This document shows positions 18,461-27,680 of a stretch of DNA of 64,000 nt, in pieces. Position numbers and translations under genes: made by a program. The stretch's first letter is position 1. Each line of letters begins with the position of its first letter. This DNA is from JAWPMT01 sp965267435. Lineage in GTDB: Bacteria; Bacteroidota; Bacteroidia; Cytophagales; Cyclobacteriaceae. The notes under the pieces were generated by a model. The model saw only the letters and a program-made list of their open reading frames with translations. It did not search any database and had not been told where the DNA came from. The DNA lies in NCBI GenBank assembly GCA_965267435.1, contig OZ253960.1:868001-932000 (forward strand), given 5' to 3'.

Positions 18461-18558
18461 ACTCAAACGCCGTCGAAGATTGCCGCGTCGCTATCGCTCC
18501 TCCTTCGGTCGCCAGAGGCTTGCCGCAGGCGAAGCGCAAAGACGGCGAAAAACTCAAA
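18461..18558. repeat. Small palindrome-bounded insertion between genes
   Basis: CGCCGTC (18468-18474) and GACGGCG (18541-18547) enclose 66 bp that include a GGCTTGCCG core. ACTCAAAC lies on both outer sides (18461-18468 and 18551-18558), as a target duplication would. The core resembles a stretch at 47568-47622. Confidence 0.4.
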
Positions 18559-18614
18559 CACCTAACAACTTAAAAACTAAACTCTAAACATTTAAACGCT
18601 AAACTTTCAACACA

Positions 18615-19457
18615 ATGACACACAACATCTTAGTAATTGGCGGCACCGGTAAGACTGGTCGTCGCGTAGTCGAAGGACTCACCGCGCTAGGTCACAATGT
18701 ACGAATTGGTACCCGGGGCAATGACCCCAGGTTTGACTGGGAAGATTTTTCCACTTTCAGCCCGGCACTCAAGGGAATGGATAGGGCATATATCGTCTAT
18801 TACCCAGACTTGGCCGTGCCTGGTGCGAAAGAAGCCATCACTGCCCTGACAGAGGCAGCGCTCAAGGAAGGATTGGAAAAAGTTGTGCTACTATCTGGTA
18901 AAGGTGAGACTGAGGCTGAGGCCTGTGAGGAAATCGTTGCGAACTCAGGTCTGAACTACACGTTGGTGCGGGCTTCGTGGTTCGACCAAAACTTCAGTGA
19001 AGGTGCCTTCCTACCACCGGTGCAAGCCGGCCATGTGGCCATGCCGATGCCTGAAGCGGAAATCCCTTTTGTGGACGCCAATGACATCGCAGAGGTCGTG
19101 ACGAAGGTATTGGTCGACGATACCTACAATGGTCAAACGGTGACTGTGACCGGCCCTCGCAAAATGACCTTCAAGGAGGTCGTCAGCACGATGGCAGAGG
19201 CGGCTGGACGGGAGATCGCTTTCCAGCCCATCTCCATTGAGCAGTTCAAGGAAGGGATGAAGGCAGCCGGACTGCCGGATACCTATATCTGGCTCTTTGG
19301 GTACCTGTTCGAGGAAGTATTGGGGAATCCTGACAACCAGGAAGTATCCAATGATGTGGAGCGCGTACTAGGCCGCAAGGCCACGGACTTCCGGGATTTC
19401 GCGAAGGAAGTGACCAGGACGGGGGTCTGGAATCAGCCGATGCCGCAGAGTGTTTAG
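18615..19457 (+). CDS. NmrA-like NAD(P)-binding oxidoreductase
   Basis: 280 residues. The N-terminal nucleotide motif GGTGKTGRRV (residues ~9-18) follows a beta strand and matches NmrA/atypical SDR proteins (GxxGxxG). ASWFDQNFSEG and the central FVDANDIAEVV motif are typical of this group; the usual YxxxK catalytic pair is not evident. Members act as redox sensors or quinone/NADPH-linked reductases. It is 182 bp downstream of the DUF1772 gene, with a small repeat between them, so co-transcription is likely but not certain. Confidence 0.85.
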   Translation: MTHNILVIGGTGKTGRRVVEGLTALGHNVRIGTRGNDPRFDWEDFSTFSPALKGMDRAYIVYYPDLAVPGAKEAITALTEAALKEGLEKVVLLSGKGETEAEACEEIVANSGLNYTLVRASWFDQNFSEGAFLPPVQAGHVAMPMPEAEIPFVDANDIAEVVTKVLVDDTYNGQTVTVTGPRKMTFKEVVSTMAEAAGREIAFQPISIEQFKEGMKAAGLPDTYIWLFGYLFEEVLGNPDNQEVSNDVERVLGRKATDFRDFAKEVTRTGVWNQPMPQSV

Positions 19458-19488
19458 TTGGCAGCGTTCTACACCTTCAGATAATAGT

Positions 19489-19515
19489 AAATGGATGCCC
19501 GAAGGCATCCATTTT
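19489..19515 (+). terminator. Strong Rho-independent terminator
   Basis: An 11-bp perfect stem (AAATGGATGCC / GGCATCCATTT) with a CGAA tetraloop and a short T tract, between convergent genes. Confidence 0.85.
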
Positions 19516-19553
19516 TCCTGCGCGTTACCCACATAGCTGTTTTGAACTCACCA

Positions 19554-20732
19554 CTACTGCGCAGGTTTTTTAAAGCTAAACTGTTTGGCCTCAGCGGCTT
19601 CTTTTACCGATTTTAGCACCGCCTCTTCGAGCGGATTGTCCACAGCGATGCTGTCGTTGTAGCTCTTCACGTACGCGTTTCTCTTCGCTCCAAGGGATTG
19701 AATCTCCTTTTGAATACGCGTTCTTTCAGCGCTCTTCTGCCGGACATAAGCTTCACGCTGGTATCCTGTCATTGACTTCATCTCCTCTGGCAGATCTTCC
19801 GTTTGCACGGCCGCCAGATCGAAGGATTCGTCCTTCATGGCATCGACGAGGTCCCACTGCTCATTTCGGTAGACGTGCTTGCTCTTGGAGATCGTGCGCT
19901 TCACCTTGTTGGACCGGCTGTAGCTCTCTGCGTTGCTGTCCTGGGCTAGTTGCTGAGCCTTTTTCGTAGCACCTTTGCTTCCATAAGCCACATAGGTACC
20001 ATTGAGCTCATCATTCAGTTGATCGATGCGCGCATCGTAGGGCGTCTGTACGTAGACCGTCTGCTGGTCCATATCGATATTCAAATAACTACCACCACTG
20101 AGCTCTGCTCCACGCTTCCAATGTGTTTCTATGCCTTCCTCATAATCACCACAGAAGATCGTGTTGATCTCAATACCCCGCAATTGGGCACTGTGACACT
20201 GGCCGTGGAAATCGACGGGACCTTGACCGAAGGGCTCGTTGCCAGCGATGAAAATCATTTTCAGATCTTCATCGTCGCCACCCCATTCCAATTCGGTCAG
20301 GGATTGCCGGATGACGGCCCCGCAATATTCCGAACCGCCATTGGTGGTTAAAGCAAACAAACTGGATGAAATCGAATCCAGGTCGCTGGTAAAGGAGGTG
20401 ACTTGCCTGATGTAATTTGATCGGACGCTGAGGCCATCATTCCCATATTCATAAAGTGCAATGAGCAAATCCGCCTTTTGGCCTTCATGTTCGGCGTCTG
20501 CCAACTCGTCTACGATGTTCCACAGCTGAGACTTGGCTTGCTCAATCAAGCCATCCATGCTATTGCTGGTATCCAGAAGGAGCGCCAAAAAGATCTTTTT
20601 GGGGGCGGGTGGAGGAGGAGCTGGTGCGGCAGCCTCGGCCTCAGTTTGCCTTTCGACCACGTTCCATGAAACAAGAACGACAAGGGCAAGAAGAATTCCG
20701 CTGTAGATGAATATGTGCTTAGATTTTCTCAT
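19554..20732 (-). CDS. Membrane-anchored VWA-domain protein
   Basis: 392 residues from ATG 20732. A single N-terminal membrane helix (~7-24) is followed by an Ala/Pro-rich linker (PAPPPPAP) and a von Willebrand A domain starting at ~47 with the metal-binding motif DTSNS (DxSxS). The C-terminal third is helical and charged, with a probable coiled coil. By topology the VWA domain faces the periplasm and binds proteins in a metal-dependent way. A longer start at 20801 exists, but it would put ~23 polar residues before the anchor. It is divergent from the histidine kinase gene. Confidence 0.8.
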   Translation of the reverse strand: MRKSKHIFIYSGILLALVVLVSWNVVERQTEAEAAAPAPPPPAPKKIFLALLLDTSNSMDGLIEQAKSQLWNIVDELADAEHEGQKADLLIALYEYGNDGLSVRSNYIRQVTSFTSDLDSISSSLFALTTNGGSEYCGAVIRQSLTELEWGGDDEDLKMIFIAGNEPFGQGPVDFHGQCHSAQLRGIEINTIFCGDYEEGIETHWKRGAELSGGSYLNIDMDQQTVYVQTPYDARIDQLNDELNGTYVAYGSKGATKKAQQLAQDSNAESYSRSNKVKRTISKSKHVYRNEQWDLVDAMKDESFDLAAVQTEDLPEEMKSMTGYQREAYVRQKSAERTRIQKEIQSLGAKRNAYVKSYNDSIAVDNPLEEAVLKSVKEAAEAKQFSFKKPAQ

Positions 20733-20857
20733 GACATCTCGTTTTTTGTTTGAATCAACGTCGGATATACCGCGTGAGAAAGTCAGACTTGATGAAAGCA
20801 CCGTTTGACTTAATGAAATGACATGCGTGCTCAGGGTTGAGCGCTATCTTCGTACAA

Positions 20858-22813
20858 GTGAGAGAAAAAGGACAAATATGGTTAGGACTGCTGTTGCTGA
20901 TGGCTTGCATAGTTACAGTGCCAGGTTCGGGACAGCGGGTCACACAGGACCCTGGTCTCTCACGTGAACTCCAGGTCATTGGGAAAATGGCGGATTCCGA
21001 CCCCCTCATGGCACTGGATAGACTGGACCTGTTTGTCAAGAAGAACAGCAAGCGTATCGATGGAGAGACGCAGAGAGAGGTTTATCTGCTGGCGGGCCGC
21101 ATCAACTACAATTTGGGACAATATCGGCTGGCATCCAGCAACTTTGAGAAGGCCATCAGGTTAAAGATCCCGCCGAGCCGGTCTTCTTTGTCAAAGGCGC
21201 CTGGCGACTTTTCACATCGGACGTGGTACGACCTGGCAAGAGCCCAGTTTGCTTATCAGGCCTATGGCGCAGCATTTGAGAGTGTTGCGGAGTACAAGCG
21301 AAGGTTAAGAAAAGGAGAGCCGTCGGAGAGGATAGAGGCAACACTCTTGGAGGGGCAGATTCTCCTGGATTCGGGAGTTGTAGCGGCTGCGACGACGCGA
21401 TTGCAAGAGGCCAGAGCGCTGGCGGAGGAATCCAACGACCTCGAGTTACGGCTACAGGCTGAGTATGCCCTGGGGCAGGCGCGTGAGGCCGATGAGCAAC
21501 TGGATTCATCACTGGTCAATTACCAACAAGCTATCGTATATTCTGACTCTCTCGAGAACGATGACGTGGGTAATGAGATCACCGAGTCGATAGGACGGGT
21601 GTACAAGGCCAAGGATGACGTCCAGGGGGAGTTGAGGTTCAAAAAAGAACGACGGGAGCGAAGTGTGCAACGCAACAATCTCACCGAGCAGAATTCCCTG
21701 GGTCTTGACATCGCTTCCATTTACCTTGAGCTTGACCAGCCGGAGGAGGCGATTCCCTATCTGCAGGAGAGCGTACGTATTTCCGAAGAGGAAGGCGACC
21801 TTCAACAGAATATCCAGGCAAGGAAGTCCCTTTCGGATGTTTACGCCTCTTCTGGTGATTACACCAGTGCCTTGGAAAATTACCGAAACTATGTGGCCCT
21901 GGTGGATCAGCTCTACGACAACAAGGAGCGGGAGATAGCTCTCAGCAACGAAATACGAGAGGACCTGTTCGCACGACAACAAACCATCAATTCACTCGAG
22001 AAAGACCGACTGCTCTTTGAAAGTGAGATCGCCTTCCTGGAGAAGGAGAGTGCTTTGCAGGCTGAGTCCCTAGCTTTCCAGCGCTTGTCCATCTATGGGC
22101 TCAGTCTTCTGTCACTCATCGTATTTGGGGCAACTGTTCTGCTCTATCGTTCCAATCGTCAAAAACGAAGATCTAATCAGTTGCTGGCCTTGAAGTCACT
22201 TCGGAGCCAGATGAATCCGCATTTTATCTTCAATGCGCTGAATTCTGTCAATAACTTCATTTCCACCAACGACACCCGTCAAGCCAACAAGTACCTCGTG
22301 GACTTCTCCAAGCTGATGCGGATCGTCATGGAGAACTCGCAGAAAGAGTTCATTCCATTTGCTGAAGAGATTGAAGTGTTGGCCCTGTACCTCAAGTTGG
22401 AGCACTTTCGATTTCAAGAGAAGTTTGACTACGAATTGACTATCGATGAGGAGTTGGAGACAGGTGACTTCTATCTGCCACCGATGATCGCGCAGCCGTA
22501 TATTGAGAACGCTGTGTGGCATGGCCTTAGGTACAAAGAGGAGAAAGGACATTTGCTCGTAAACCTCAAGCTCGACAACGACGAACTGCTCCTCGAGATC
22601 GAGGATGATGGCATAGGCCGTGAACGCTCCCTGGAAATGAAGACCGCCAATCAACTGAAGACGGAGTCCACCGGCATGAAGAACACGCAGGGCCGTATTG
22701 ACCTGCTCAATCGCACTTATCAGACCAATATCCAGGTCGAGGTACAAGACCTCGAGCAAGGCACGAAAATCCGCATCCGAATACCAAAGTCATTGATCGA
22801 ACGTGAAGAATAG
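20858..22813 (+). CDS. TPR-containing LytS-type sensor histidine kinase
   Basis: 651 residues from a GTG start that gives a clean signal peptide (MREKGQIWLGLL..., ending GSGQ); TTG 20837 is the longer alternative. The periplasmic part (~30-350) is built of tetratricopeptide repeats, then a coiled coil (~365-405) and one membrane helix (~410-430). The cytoplasmic His_kinase domain has QMNPHFIFNALNSV (phospho-acceptor His) and a HATPase_c domain with IENAVWHGL and EDDGIGRE. It should pass phosphate to the LytTR regulator encoded next, whose GTG start overlaps this gene's end by 11 bp. Confidence 0.9.
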   Translation: MREKGQIWLGLLLLMACIVTVPGSGQRVTQDPGLSRELQVIGKMADSDPLMALDRLDLFVKKNSKRIDGETQREVYLLAGRINYNLGQYRLASSNFEKAIRLKIPPSRSSLSKAPGDFSHRTWYDLARAQFAYQAYGAAFESVAEYKRRLRKGEPSERIEATLLEGQILLDSGVVAAATTRLQEARALAEESNDLELRLQAEYALGQAREADEQLDSSLVNYQQAIVYSDSLENDDVGNEITESIGRVYKAKDDVQGELRFKKERRERSVQRNNLTEQNSLGLDIASIYLELDQPEEAIPYLQESVRISEEEGDLQQNIQARKSLSDVYASSGDYTSALENYRNYVALVDQLYDNKEREIALSNEIREDLFARQQTINSLEKDRLLFESEIAFLEKESALQAESLAFQRLSIYGLSLLSLIVFGATVLLYRSNRQKRRSNQLLALKSLRSQMNPHFIFNALNSVNNFISTNDTRQANKYLVDFSKLMRIVMENSQKEFIPFAEEIEVLALYLKLEHFRFQEKFDYELTIDEELETGDFYLPPMIAQPYIENAVWHGLRYKEEKGHLLVNLKLDNDELLLEIEDDGIGRERSLEMKTANQLKTESTGMKNTQGRIDLLNRTYQTNIQVEVQDLEQGTKIRIRIPKSLIEREE

Positions 22814-23561
22814 CCAGCTGAGGACAGTCATTGTGGACGACGAAGCCGCGAGCCGGCAGACGCTCAGCAACTACCTGCAGTCGTATTGCCCACAGGTGGA
22901 TGTAGTCGGTGAGGCCGCTGATATCCGGGAAGGCAAGGAGCAGATCGAGAAGCAATCGCCAGACCTGGTTTTCCTGGATATCGAGATGCCTTTTGGTAAT
23001 GGCTTCGACTTGTTGGAGTCACTGGACGTCGTCGACTTCCAGGTGATATTCGTCACGGCCTTTAGCCAATATGCCATTCGCGCCATCCAATACAGCGCGT
23101 CCAACTACATCCTAAAGCCTGTGGACATTGACGATCTCACAGCAGCCGTACAGAAAGTTGTTGACAGCCAAAAAGATGAAGTAGATAGCACGCAGATCCT
23201 GTTGGACAATATTCGCATTGCCCAGAAGCAGGACACGAAAGTGGTATTGCCCCTGCTCAATGGCTTTGAGGTGGTGATGGCTCGGGACATCGTCTTTTGC
23301 AAGGCCGAGGAAAACTTCACACGATTCCGACTAATGGAGGGTCGGGAGATCTTGATCTGCCGGACGTTGAAGTACTATCAGGAGGTGTTGGAGCAGTTGG
23401 AGTTTCTCAGGATCCACAAGTCGTACCTCATCAACTTGTCTCACGTGAAACAGTACCGCAAGGGGCGTGGGGGGGACGTGACCATGATTGACGGTGCCGA
23501 ACTCCCTGTCTCGCCAACGCGTAAGCAGGCACTGCTGGATTACTTCTCCCGGCAAGCTTGA
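22803..23561 (+). CDS. LytTR-family response regulator
   Basis: 252 residues, GTG start. The receiver domain (~7-125) has the acidic pair VDDE (11-13), the phospho-Asp in VFLDIEMP (~58) and the Lys in ILKPVD (~108). The C-terminal LytTR DNA-binding domain (~150-250) is recognised by VVFCKAEENFTRF-like strands (written here from IVFCKAEENF), LEFLRIHKSYLINL and PVSPTRK. It forms a two-component pair with the overlapping kinase gene. LytTR proteins usually bind paired direct repeats upstream of exported-protein genes; targets are unknown. Confidence 0.92.
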   Translation: MKNSQLRTVIVDDEAASRQTLSNYLQSYCPQVDVVGEAADIREGKEQIEKQSPDLVFLDIEMPFGNGFDLLESLDVVDFQVIFVTAFSQYAIRAIQYSASNYILKPVDIDDLTAAVQKVVDSQKDEVDSTQILLDNIRIAQKQDTKVVLPLLNGFEVVMARDIVFCKAEENFTRFRLMEGREILICRTLKYYQEVLEQLEFLRIHKSYLINLSHVKQYRKGRGGDVTMIDGAELPVSPTRKQALLDYFSRQA

Positions 23562-23584
23562 AAGTGAAACTCAAAAGTGGTTGA

Positions 23585-23606
23585 GGTGGACACGATCGTA
23601 TCCACC
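23585..23606. terminator. Hairpin between convergent genes
   Basis: GGTGGACAC-GATC-GTATCCACC forms a 9-bp stem with one mismatch. There is no T tract on either side, so it may slow or stop transcription from both sides only partly. Confidence 0.4.
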
Positions 23607-23660
23607 CCCTGCTCATAGGCAGTCAAACCATCAAAAAAGGCATCCTAGTATCATTCTTAC

Positions 23661-24548
23661 TCATTGGAAAAGGGGCCTGACTTCCTTCGTCGCCACGTCC
23701 ATAAGATAAATGTTGGGACCGTTATCGAAGCCGGTGTTAAAGGCGACGTATTGCTGGTTGGGAGCCAATCTCTCAAACATTATCCCTGTGAACGGTACTG
23801 TGCCAAGGGTCCTCAGGTCCTTTCCCTCCAGGTCTTCGAGGATCAGTTCTGTGCCGCCATCTACTTCCACCTGTTTCACAAAGTAGTCGCCTGACAGGGA
23901 GAATCCCTCGGCATCTGCTACCGGGGTTAGTTTCCCTTTATCATACAAGCACTTGATATATTCGTTTTTGCTTTCATCAATGACCTTCGTGATGTAAAGA
24001 GACCCAGATTCAGCAAGTTCAGGTCTCGTCCAGACACCTTCATTGGTCAGCCTGATCACCTGGTTGCCATCGAAAAAGTACGCATCGGGCTGGAAGCTGC
24101 CGTTTGGCCAGTGAAAGAAGTAGTACGATTCTCCGTCGGGATGCCACGACGAAAACATGTGATACCCGTCCTCAGAAACGGAGGCGAGTGGCGTGATCAG
24201 GGATGTTTTGAGATCCACTTTCATGAGTTGGGCTCCCTTTTCCAAGAACTTCGTGTAGCCGATGGTTTTGCCATCTGGAGACCAGTTAGGCTCTGTATGC
24301 ATTCCCTCATCATCGGCACCAGTAAGCTCTCTCAGGTCCGAGCCATCCAGACGAGAAGTGTAAATGCGTGCCTTGCCGGGCTCTTCCACATCATAGGCAT
24401 AGAAGGCCAGTAGGTTGTTGTCCGGTGAAAACGCCGGACCAAGACCTTTTTGGTTGCTGGAGTTAGTACCAGGTTGGGCGCCGCAGTTCATACACATCAG
24501 TGCCACAAAAAACCCTGTTACAGCCATTTTCATCTTAATCATTTTCAT
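23661..24548 (-). CDS. TolB-like beta-propeller (PD40) lipoprotein
   Basis: 295 residues from ATG 24548. The leader is hydrophobic and ends at MCMNCGAQ, a plausible but imperfect lipobox (Cys at about residue 22). At least three WD40-like PD40 repeats are visible: GPAFSPDNNLLAFYA, PNWSPDGKTIGYTKF and SWHPDGESYYFFHW. This is the TolB-type propeller pattern, used for protein or glycan binding. Upstream Met codons (24584, 24629) only add polar residues. It is separated by 90 bp from the AraC gene on the same strand. Confidence 0.8.
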   Translation of the reverse strand: MKMIKMKMAVTGFFVALMCMNCGAQPGTNSSNQKGLGPAFSPDNNLLAFYAYDVEEPGKARIYTSRLDGSDLRELTGADDEGMHTEPNWSPDGKTIGYTKFLEKGAQLMKVDLKTSLITPLASVSEDGYHMFSSWHPDGESYYFFHWPNGSFQPDAYFFDGNQVIRLTNEGVWTRPELAESGSLYITKVIDESKNEYIKCLYDKGKLTPVADAEGFSLSGDYFVKQVEVDGGTELILEDLEGKDLRTLGTVPFTGIMFERLAPNQQYVAFNTGFDNGPNIYLMDVATKEVRPLFQ

Positions 24549-24638
24549 TGTTGATTGTCCTTTCGAATTTTCTTTGTCAAACATATTTCCACCTACTTCC
24601 AAAGAAGGCAACAGGTTTTTCGAAGACATGTCAATTGA

Positions 24639-25727
24639 TCAATTGGCACCACTTTTCAGGTGCTGGCGCTTGAATTCGGCGGGGGTAACTCCTGAGTGCT
24701 TCCGAAAAGCACGATAGTAGGAGGACTTGGAATTGAAGCCTACCTCGAAGGCCACCGCTTCCACCGTGTACTTGTTGTACGCCGGTTGTTGCAGCAATTC
24801 CTTGGCTAAGGACACACGGAAGCCATTGATATAGTCGGTGAAGTTTAGGTTGAGCTGACTGTTGATGCTCTGCGACAGGTAGCTCTGGTTGATACCTGTT
24901 CGCCTCGACAACTCGGCAAGACTGAAATCGGCTTGTTTGAAGAGCAACTCCGACCTCACCAGTTCGTCGATCCTGGAAAGAATTCTACCTGCTTCGTCTG
25001 CACTTAATTGAGAGCTTTGGTATCGCAGTCCGGTCCTGAGACCACCGGCGGTTTGGACTGGAAATCGCATAATGAGAAGTCCCAGAAGCACCACCTGGAC
25101 GATACTGAAAGTGAGTGCCAGCGACCAATGGTCAAAAGACACAATACCAAACAGAAGTGAGTAACCAAGTACGGCAAATGCAAGATCCAGAATAGGAAAG
25201 GCCACTATAGCTCGATGCCATTTCTGTCGGACAACGTCCTTCATCCATAGAAGTCGGCCGATGAGCAGCAAATAGACCAGGGGCAGAAAGAGGTCCACCA
25301 AGATGAAGAACAGTAGGTCGGCATTGATACTTATGGCCGGTCTCTGCGGTGATTGATAGTACCGAATCAATTCCTCGATGGCGTAGGGGTTGGACAACCG
25401 GTGAAAAAAACGATTGCCCAAATAGATCAAGGGTAGTATGAAATGCAGAAGCTGCACCACGCCTTGGCCTTCGTGACGGACTTGGCGGTAAAATAGATAG
25501 GTGAGGGGAAAGATAAACGGGTTGATAGCTCCCCCAAACCCCCAAACCAGTGGAAACTGAATGAGTAGTCTGCTGTGCACCATCATATCATGATAGAGGT
25601 TGAAAGTGGGCACCAGGACAATGCCACTTAGATACAGGTTCTTGAAGTCGAACCTTGCGTGGTACAGCAGAAAAATGGAGTAGTAAAGGCCCAACCCTAT
25701 GGCCATGACCGCCACTACAACATACAT
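24639..25727 (-). CDS. Membrane-anchored AraC-family regulator
   Basis: 362 residues from ATG 25727. Six to seven membrane helices fill residues ~1-220. The C-terminal ~110 residues are an AraC/XylS DNA-binding domain with both helix-turn-helices: LAELSRRTGINQSYLSQSIN, then VEAVAFEVGFNSKSSYYRAF, and the closing HSGVTPAEFKR. This arrangement, a 7TM sensor joined directly to AraC, is common in Bacteroidota. It is a paralogue of the protein at 26402-27508; a small secreted protein lies between. The signal is unknown. Confidence 0.87.
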   Translation of the reverse strand: MYVVVAVMAIGLGLYYSIFLLYHARFDFKNLYLSGIVLVPTFNLYHDMMVHSRLLIQFPLVWGFGGAINPFIFPLTYLFYRQVRHEGQGVVQLLHFILPLIYLGNRFFHRLSNPYAIEELIRYYQSPQRPAISINADLLFFILVDLFLPLVYLLLIGRLLWMKDVVRQKWHRAIVAFPILDLAFAVLGYSLLFGIVSFDHWSLALTFSIVQVVLLGLLIMRFPVQTAGGLRTGLRYQSSQLSADEAGRILSRIDELVRSELLFKQADFSLAELSRRTGINQSYLSQSINSQLNLNFTDYINGFRVSLAKELLQQPAYNKYTVEAVAFEVGFNSKSSYYRAFRKHSGVTPAEFKRQHLKSGAN

Positions 25728-25834
25728 ATCAATGATGGGCTCCAATGACGCGAAATTAAGCACCTCGAACGAAGGAGAGAGTCCACGTGCAATCAGGGAC
25801 CCCAATTTGTTTTCACGTTACCTTGGTCTGACCG

Positions 25835-26332
25835 CTACTGCCGCACGGCTCTTTCCTCGAAGACCAACTGAAGTGAGGGTTCTTTCCCAACCTTCGGTGA
25901 GTAGCCCCTCCAGATGATCTCATCGCGGTTTTCGTAGGAAATGCTGCTCACAAACTGATAACCTGTCATGTCTTCCTCGGTGATGATCTTGTTCTCCTTA
26001 TCGATGGCCCACGATTTGATGGAGTGGGCGTCGAAGTCACTCGAGATCTTGATCAGCTTGATGCGATCCTCCTTTTTCTCATAGGTGAATAGAAAAGTGT
26101 AGCTGCGGTCTCTCCCTTTTCTTACTCCGTTACTTTCGCACTTGATGTAGTTGCCTCGCAGATAGTACTCACACGTTCGCGTGCCTTTTTCGATGTACTC
26201 ACTTGGCGTACCTGGATTAGCGACTTCTGAAAGTTCCCACGTACCGATGAGGAAGTCGAGGTCCTGAATAGATTGAGCGTATGCCGTTGTCAATACCAGG
26301 CTCATCGCAGTGGTAAAAATTGTCCTTTTCAT
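25835..26332 (-). CDS. Small secreted lipocalin-like (DUF1579-type) protein
   Basis: 165 residues with a signal peptide ending TAYAQS. The mature part starts DLDFLIGTWEL, the usual opening of DUF1579/lipocalin-like beta-barrel proteins (GxW motif), and alternates short beta strands to the end. Such proteins may bind small hydrophobic ligands; no catalytic residues are seen. It lies between two membrane-anchored AraC genes on the same strand, so one of them may control it (inference). Confidence 0.7.
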   Translation of the reverse strand: MKRTIFTTAMSLVLTTAYAQSIQDLDFLIGTWELSEVANPGTPSEYIEKGTRTCEYYLRGNYIKCESNGVRKGRDRSYTFLFTYEKKEDRIKLIKISSDFDAHSIKSWAIDKENKIITEEDMTGYQFVSSISYENRDEIIWRGYSPKVGKEPSLQLVFEERAVRQ

Positions 26333-26401
26333 TTGAGTTTTTTTTTGCCAAAGAAGGAGACCGGAAAGAGATACCGGGGTCTCACCGGACGTTTTGTGGT
26401 C

Positions 26402-27508
26402 TCAGTTCCTGTCCTGCTGCGCCGAACGGGTGGACTTGTATTGCTGAGGCGTCATTCCGACATAGTCCTTGAAGATCCTATTGAAGGTGGCCTTTGAATT
26501 GAAGCCGGCATCTTCGGCAATGCTCAAGATTTTTAGATGCCCGAACTGCGGGTCAACCAACCGGGACTTGACCTCGTCCACCCTGAAGTCATTGATGTAG
26601 CGGTAGAAGTTTTTGGAGAGCTCGTTGTTGATAGCCTCGGAAATGCTTCGCTCTGAGATAGAGGATGCTGTGCTGAGATCTTGCAAGCTGAGCTCAGGAT
26701 TCCGATATAGCTTCTCGTTGGTCAAGACGTTGGTCAGGTTTTGAATGACGGTGGATGGAGATCCGTTACTCGTCTTTTCTTCTGGGATAGGTGGCGGACT
26801 GGTCAACTGGGCTTGTCGGAAGCCGGTGATACTGAGCCAGTAGAGGATGGCGCCATAAAACAACATCACTGCGGATTTGGCAGCAGTCCATTCGTAGCGC
26901 GCCTCCATACCAAGGATCAAGGTCGTACCGATCACAAACAACAGGATCACGGTGAATGACACGATCACGACCAGGAAAAAGCGCTTCAGCCAGCCAAGGT
27001 CTATGGCGTCGATATTCGACACGCGTGATAGCAGGATGGCCTGGTAGGTGGAAATGATTCGGTAGCTAATGCCTGAGTAAATGAGGATGGAAATGATAGC
27101 GGCCGACTCGAGCATTTCCGCTACATGGTGGAAGTAGGGAAAGGGGTTGTATGGAAGCGTTAAGTGATAGATGCTGTGAAGGAAGTTGAGCACGATCGGT
27201 GCGAAGTGCCACAGGTCCTTCGTGGAAAATTGTTGCGCCGTAGTCAGGATTCGAACATAAAAGTAGACCGCTGGGCCAATCCAGTAGGAGAGAGAGAACG
27301 GCATCCAGGCAAGCCACCGGTAGGTGTTCCAGATCTCCTCGTCGAGCACAAAGGGCGTAAAAGTGAGGCACATCGATACGATAGAGAGCGCCAGGAATTT
27401 ATTCGCCGACCGGTTGTCCTCCTTCGCCAATAGCAGGAAGCTGAAGACTAGCCCATTGGCGACAGCGCAGACGGTAAGTAATTGAATCAGGGAGATTTCG
27501 AAGCGCAT
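26402..27508 (-). CDS. Membrane-anchored AraC-family regulator
   Basis: 368 residues. Seven hydrophobic helices cover ~1-235 (the first near LIQLLTVCAVANGLVFSFLL), followed by a short linker PPPIPEEKTS. The C-terminal AraC domain shows LQDLSTASSISERSISEAIN and ILSIAEDAGFNSKATFNRIF and ends YVGMTPQQYK. Same architecture as the paralogue at 24639-25727. ATG 27508 places the first helix at the N-terminus as expected. Confidence 0.87.
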   Translation of the reverse strand: MRFEISLIQLLTVCAVANGLVFSFLLLAKEDNRSANKFLALSIVSMCLTFTPFVLDEEIWNTYRWLAWMPFSLSYWIGPAVYFYVRILTTAQQFSTKDLWHFAPIVLNFLHSIYHLTLPYNPFPYFHHVAEMLESAAIISILIYSGISYRIISTYQAILLSRVSNIDAIDLGWLKRFFLVVIVSFTVILLFVIGTTLILGMEARYEWTAAKSAVMLFYGAILYWLSITGFRQAQLTSPPPIPEEKTSNGSPSTVIQNLTNVLTNEKLYRNPELSLQDLSTASSISERSISEAINNELSKNFYRYINDFRVDEVKSRLVDPQFGHLKILSIAEDAGFNSKATFNRIFKDYVGMTPQQYKSTRSAQQDRN

Positions 27509-27557
27509 GTAGGCCTTATACGAGGCTTCGCCCTCGTTGTTCCGGGTTCAAAGTTTC

Positions 27558-27621
27558 AAGTTCCACGTCAGACCAAACATTGAACCTTAAACCTTGAACG
27601 TTGAACATTTCTGGAACTTGG
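27558..27621. repeat. GTTCAAGG-type imperfect palindrome
   Basis: CAAGTTCCA (27558-27566) and TGGAACTTG (27613-27621) are exact complements. Between them are alternating TTGAAC/GTTGAA words. It resembles the block at 5837-5879. Confidence 0.45.
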
Positions 27622-27680
27622 AATGATCGAGGATCTAAGAATTAAGATCAATTCTCCAATTTTCTTCCTAGGTTGCTTCC

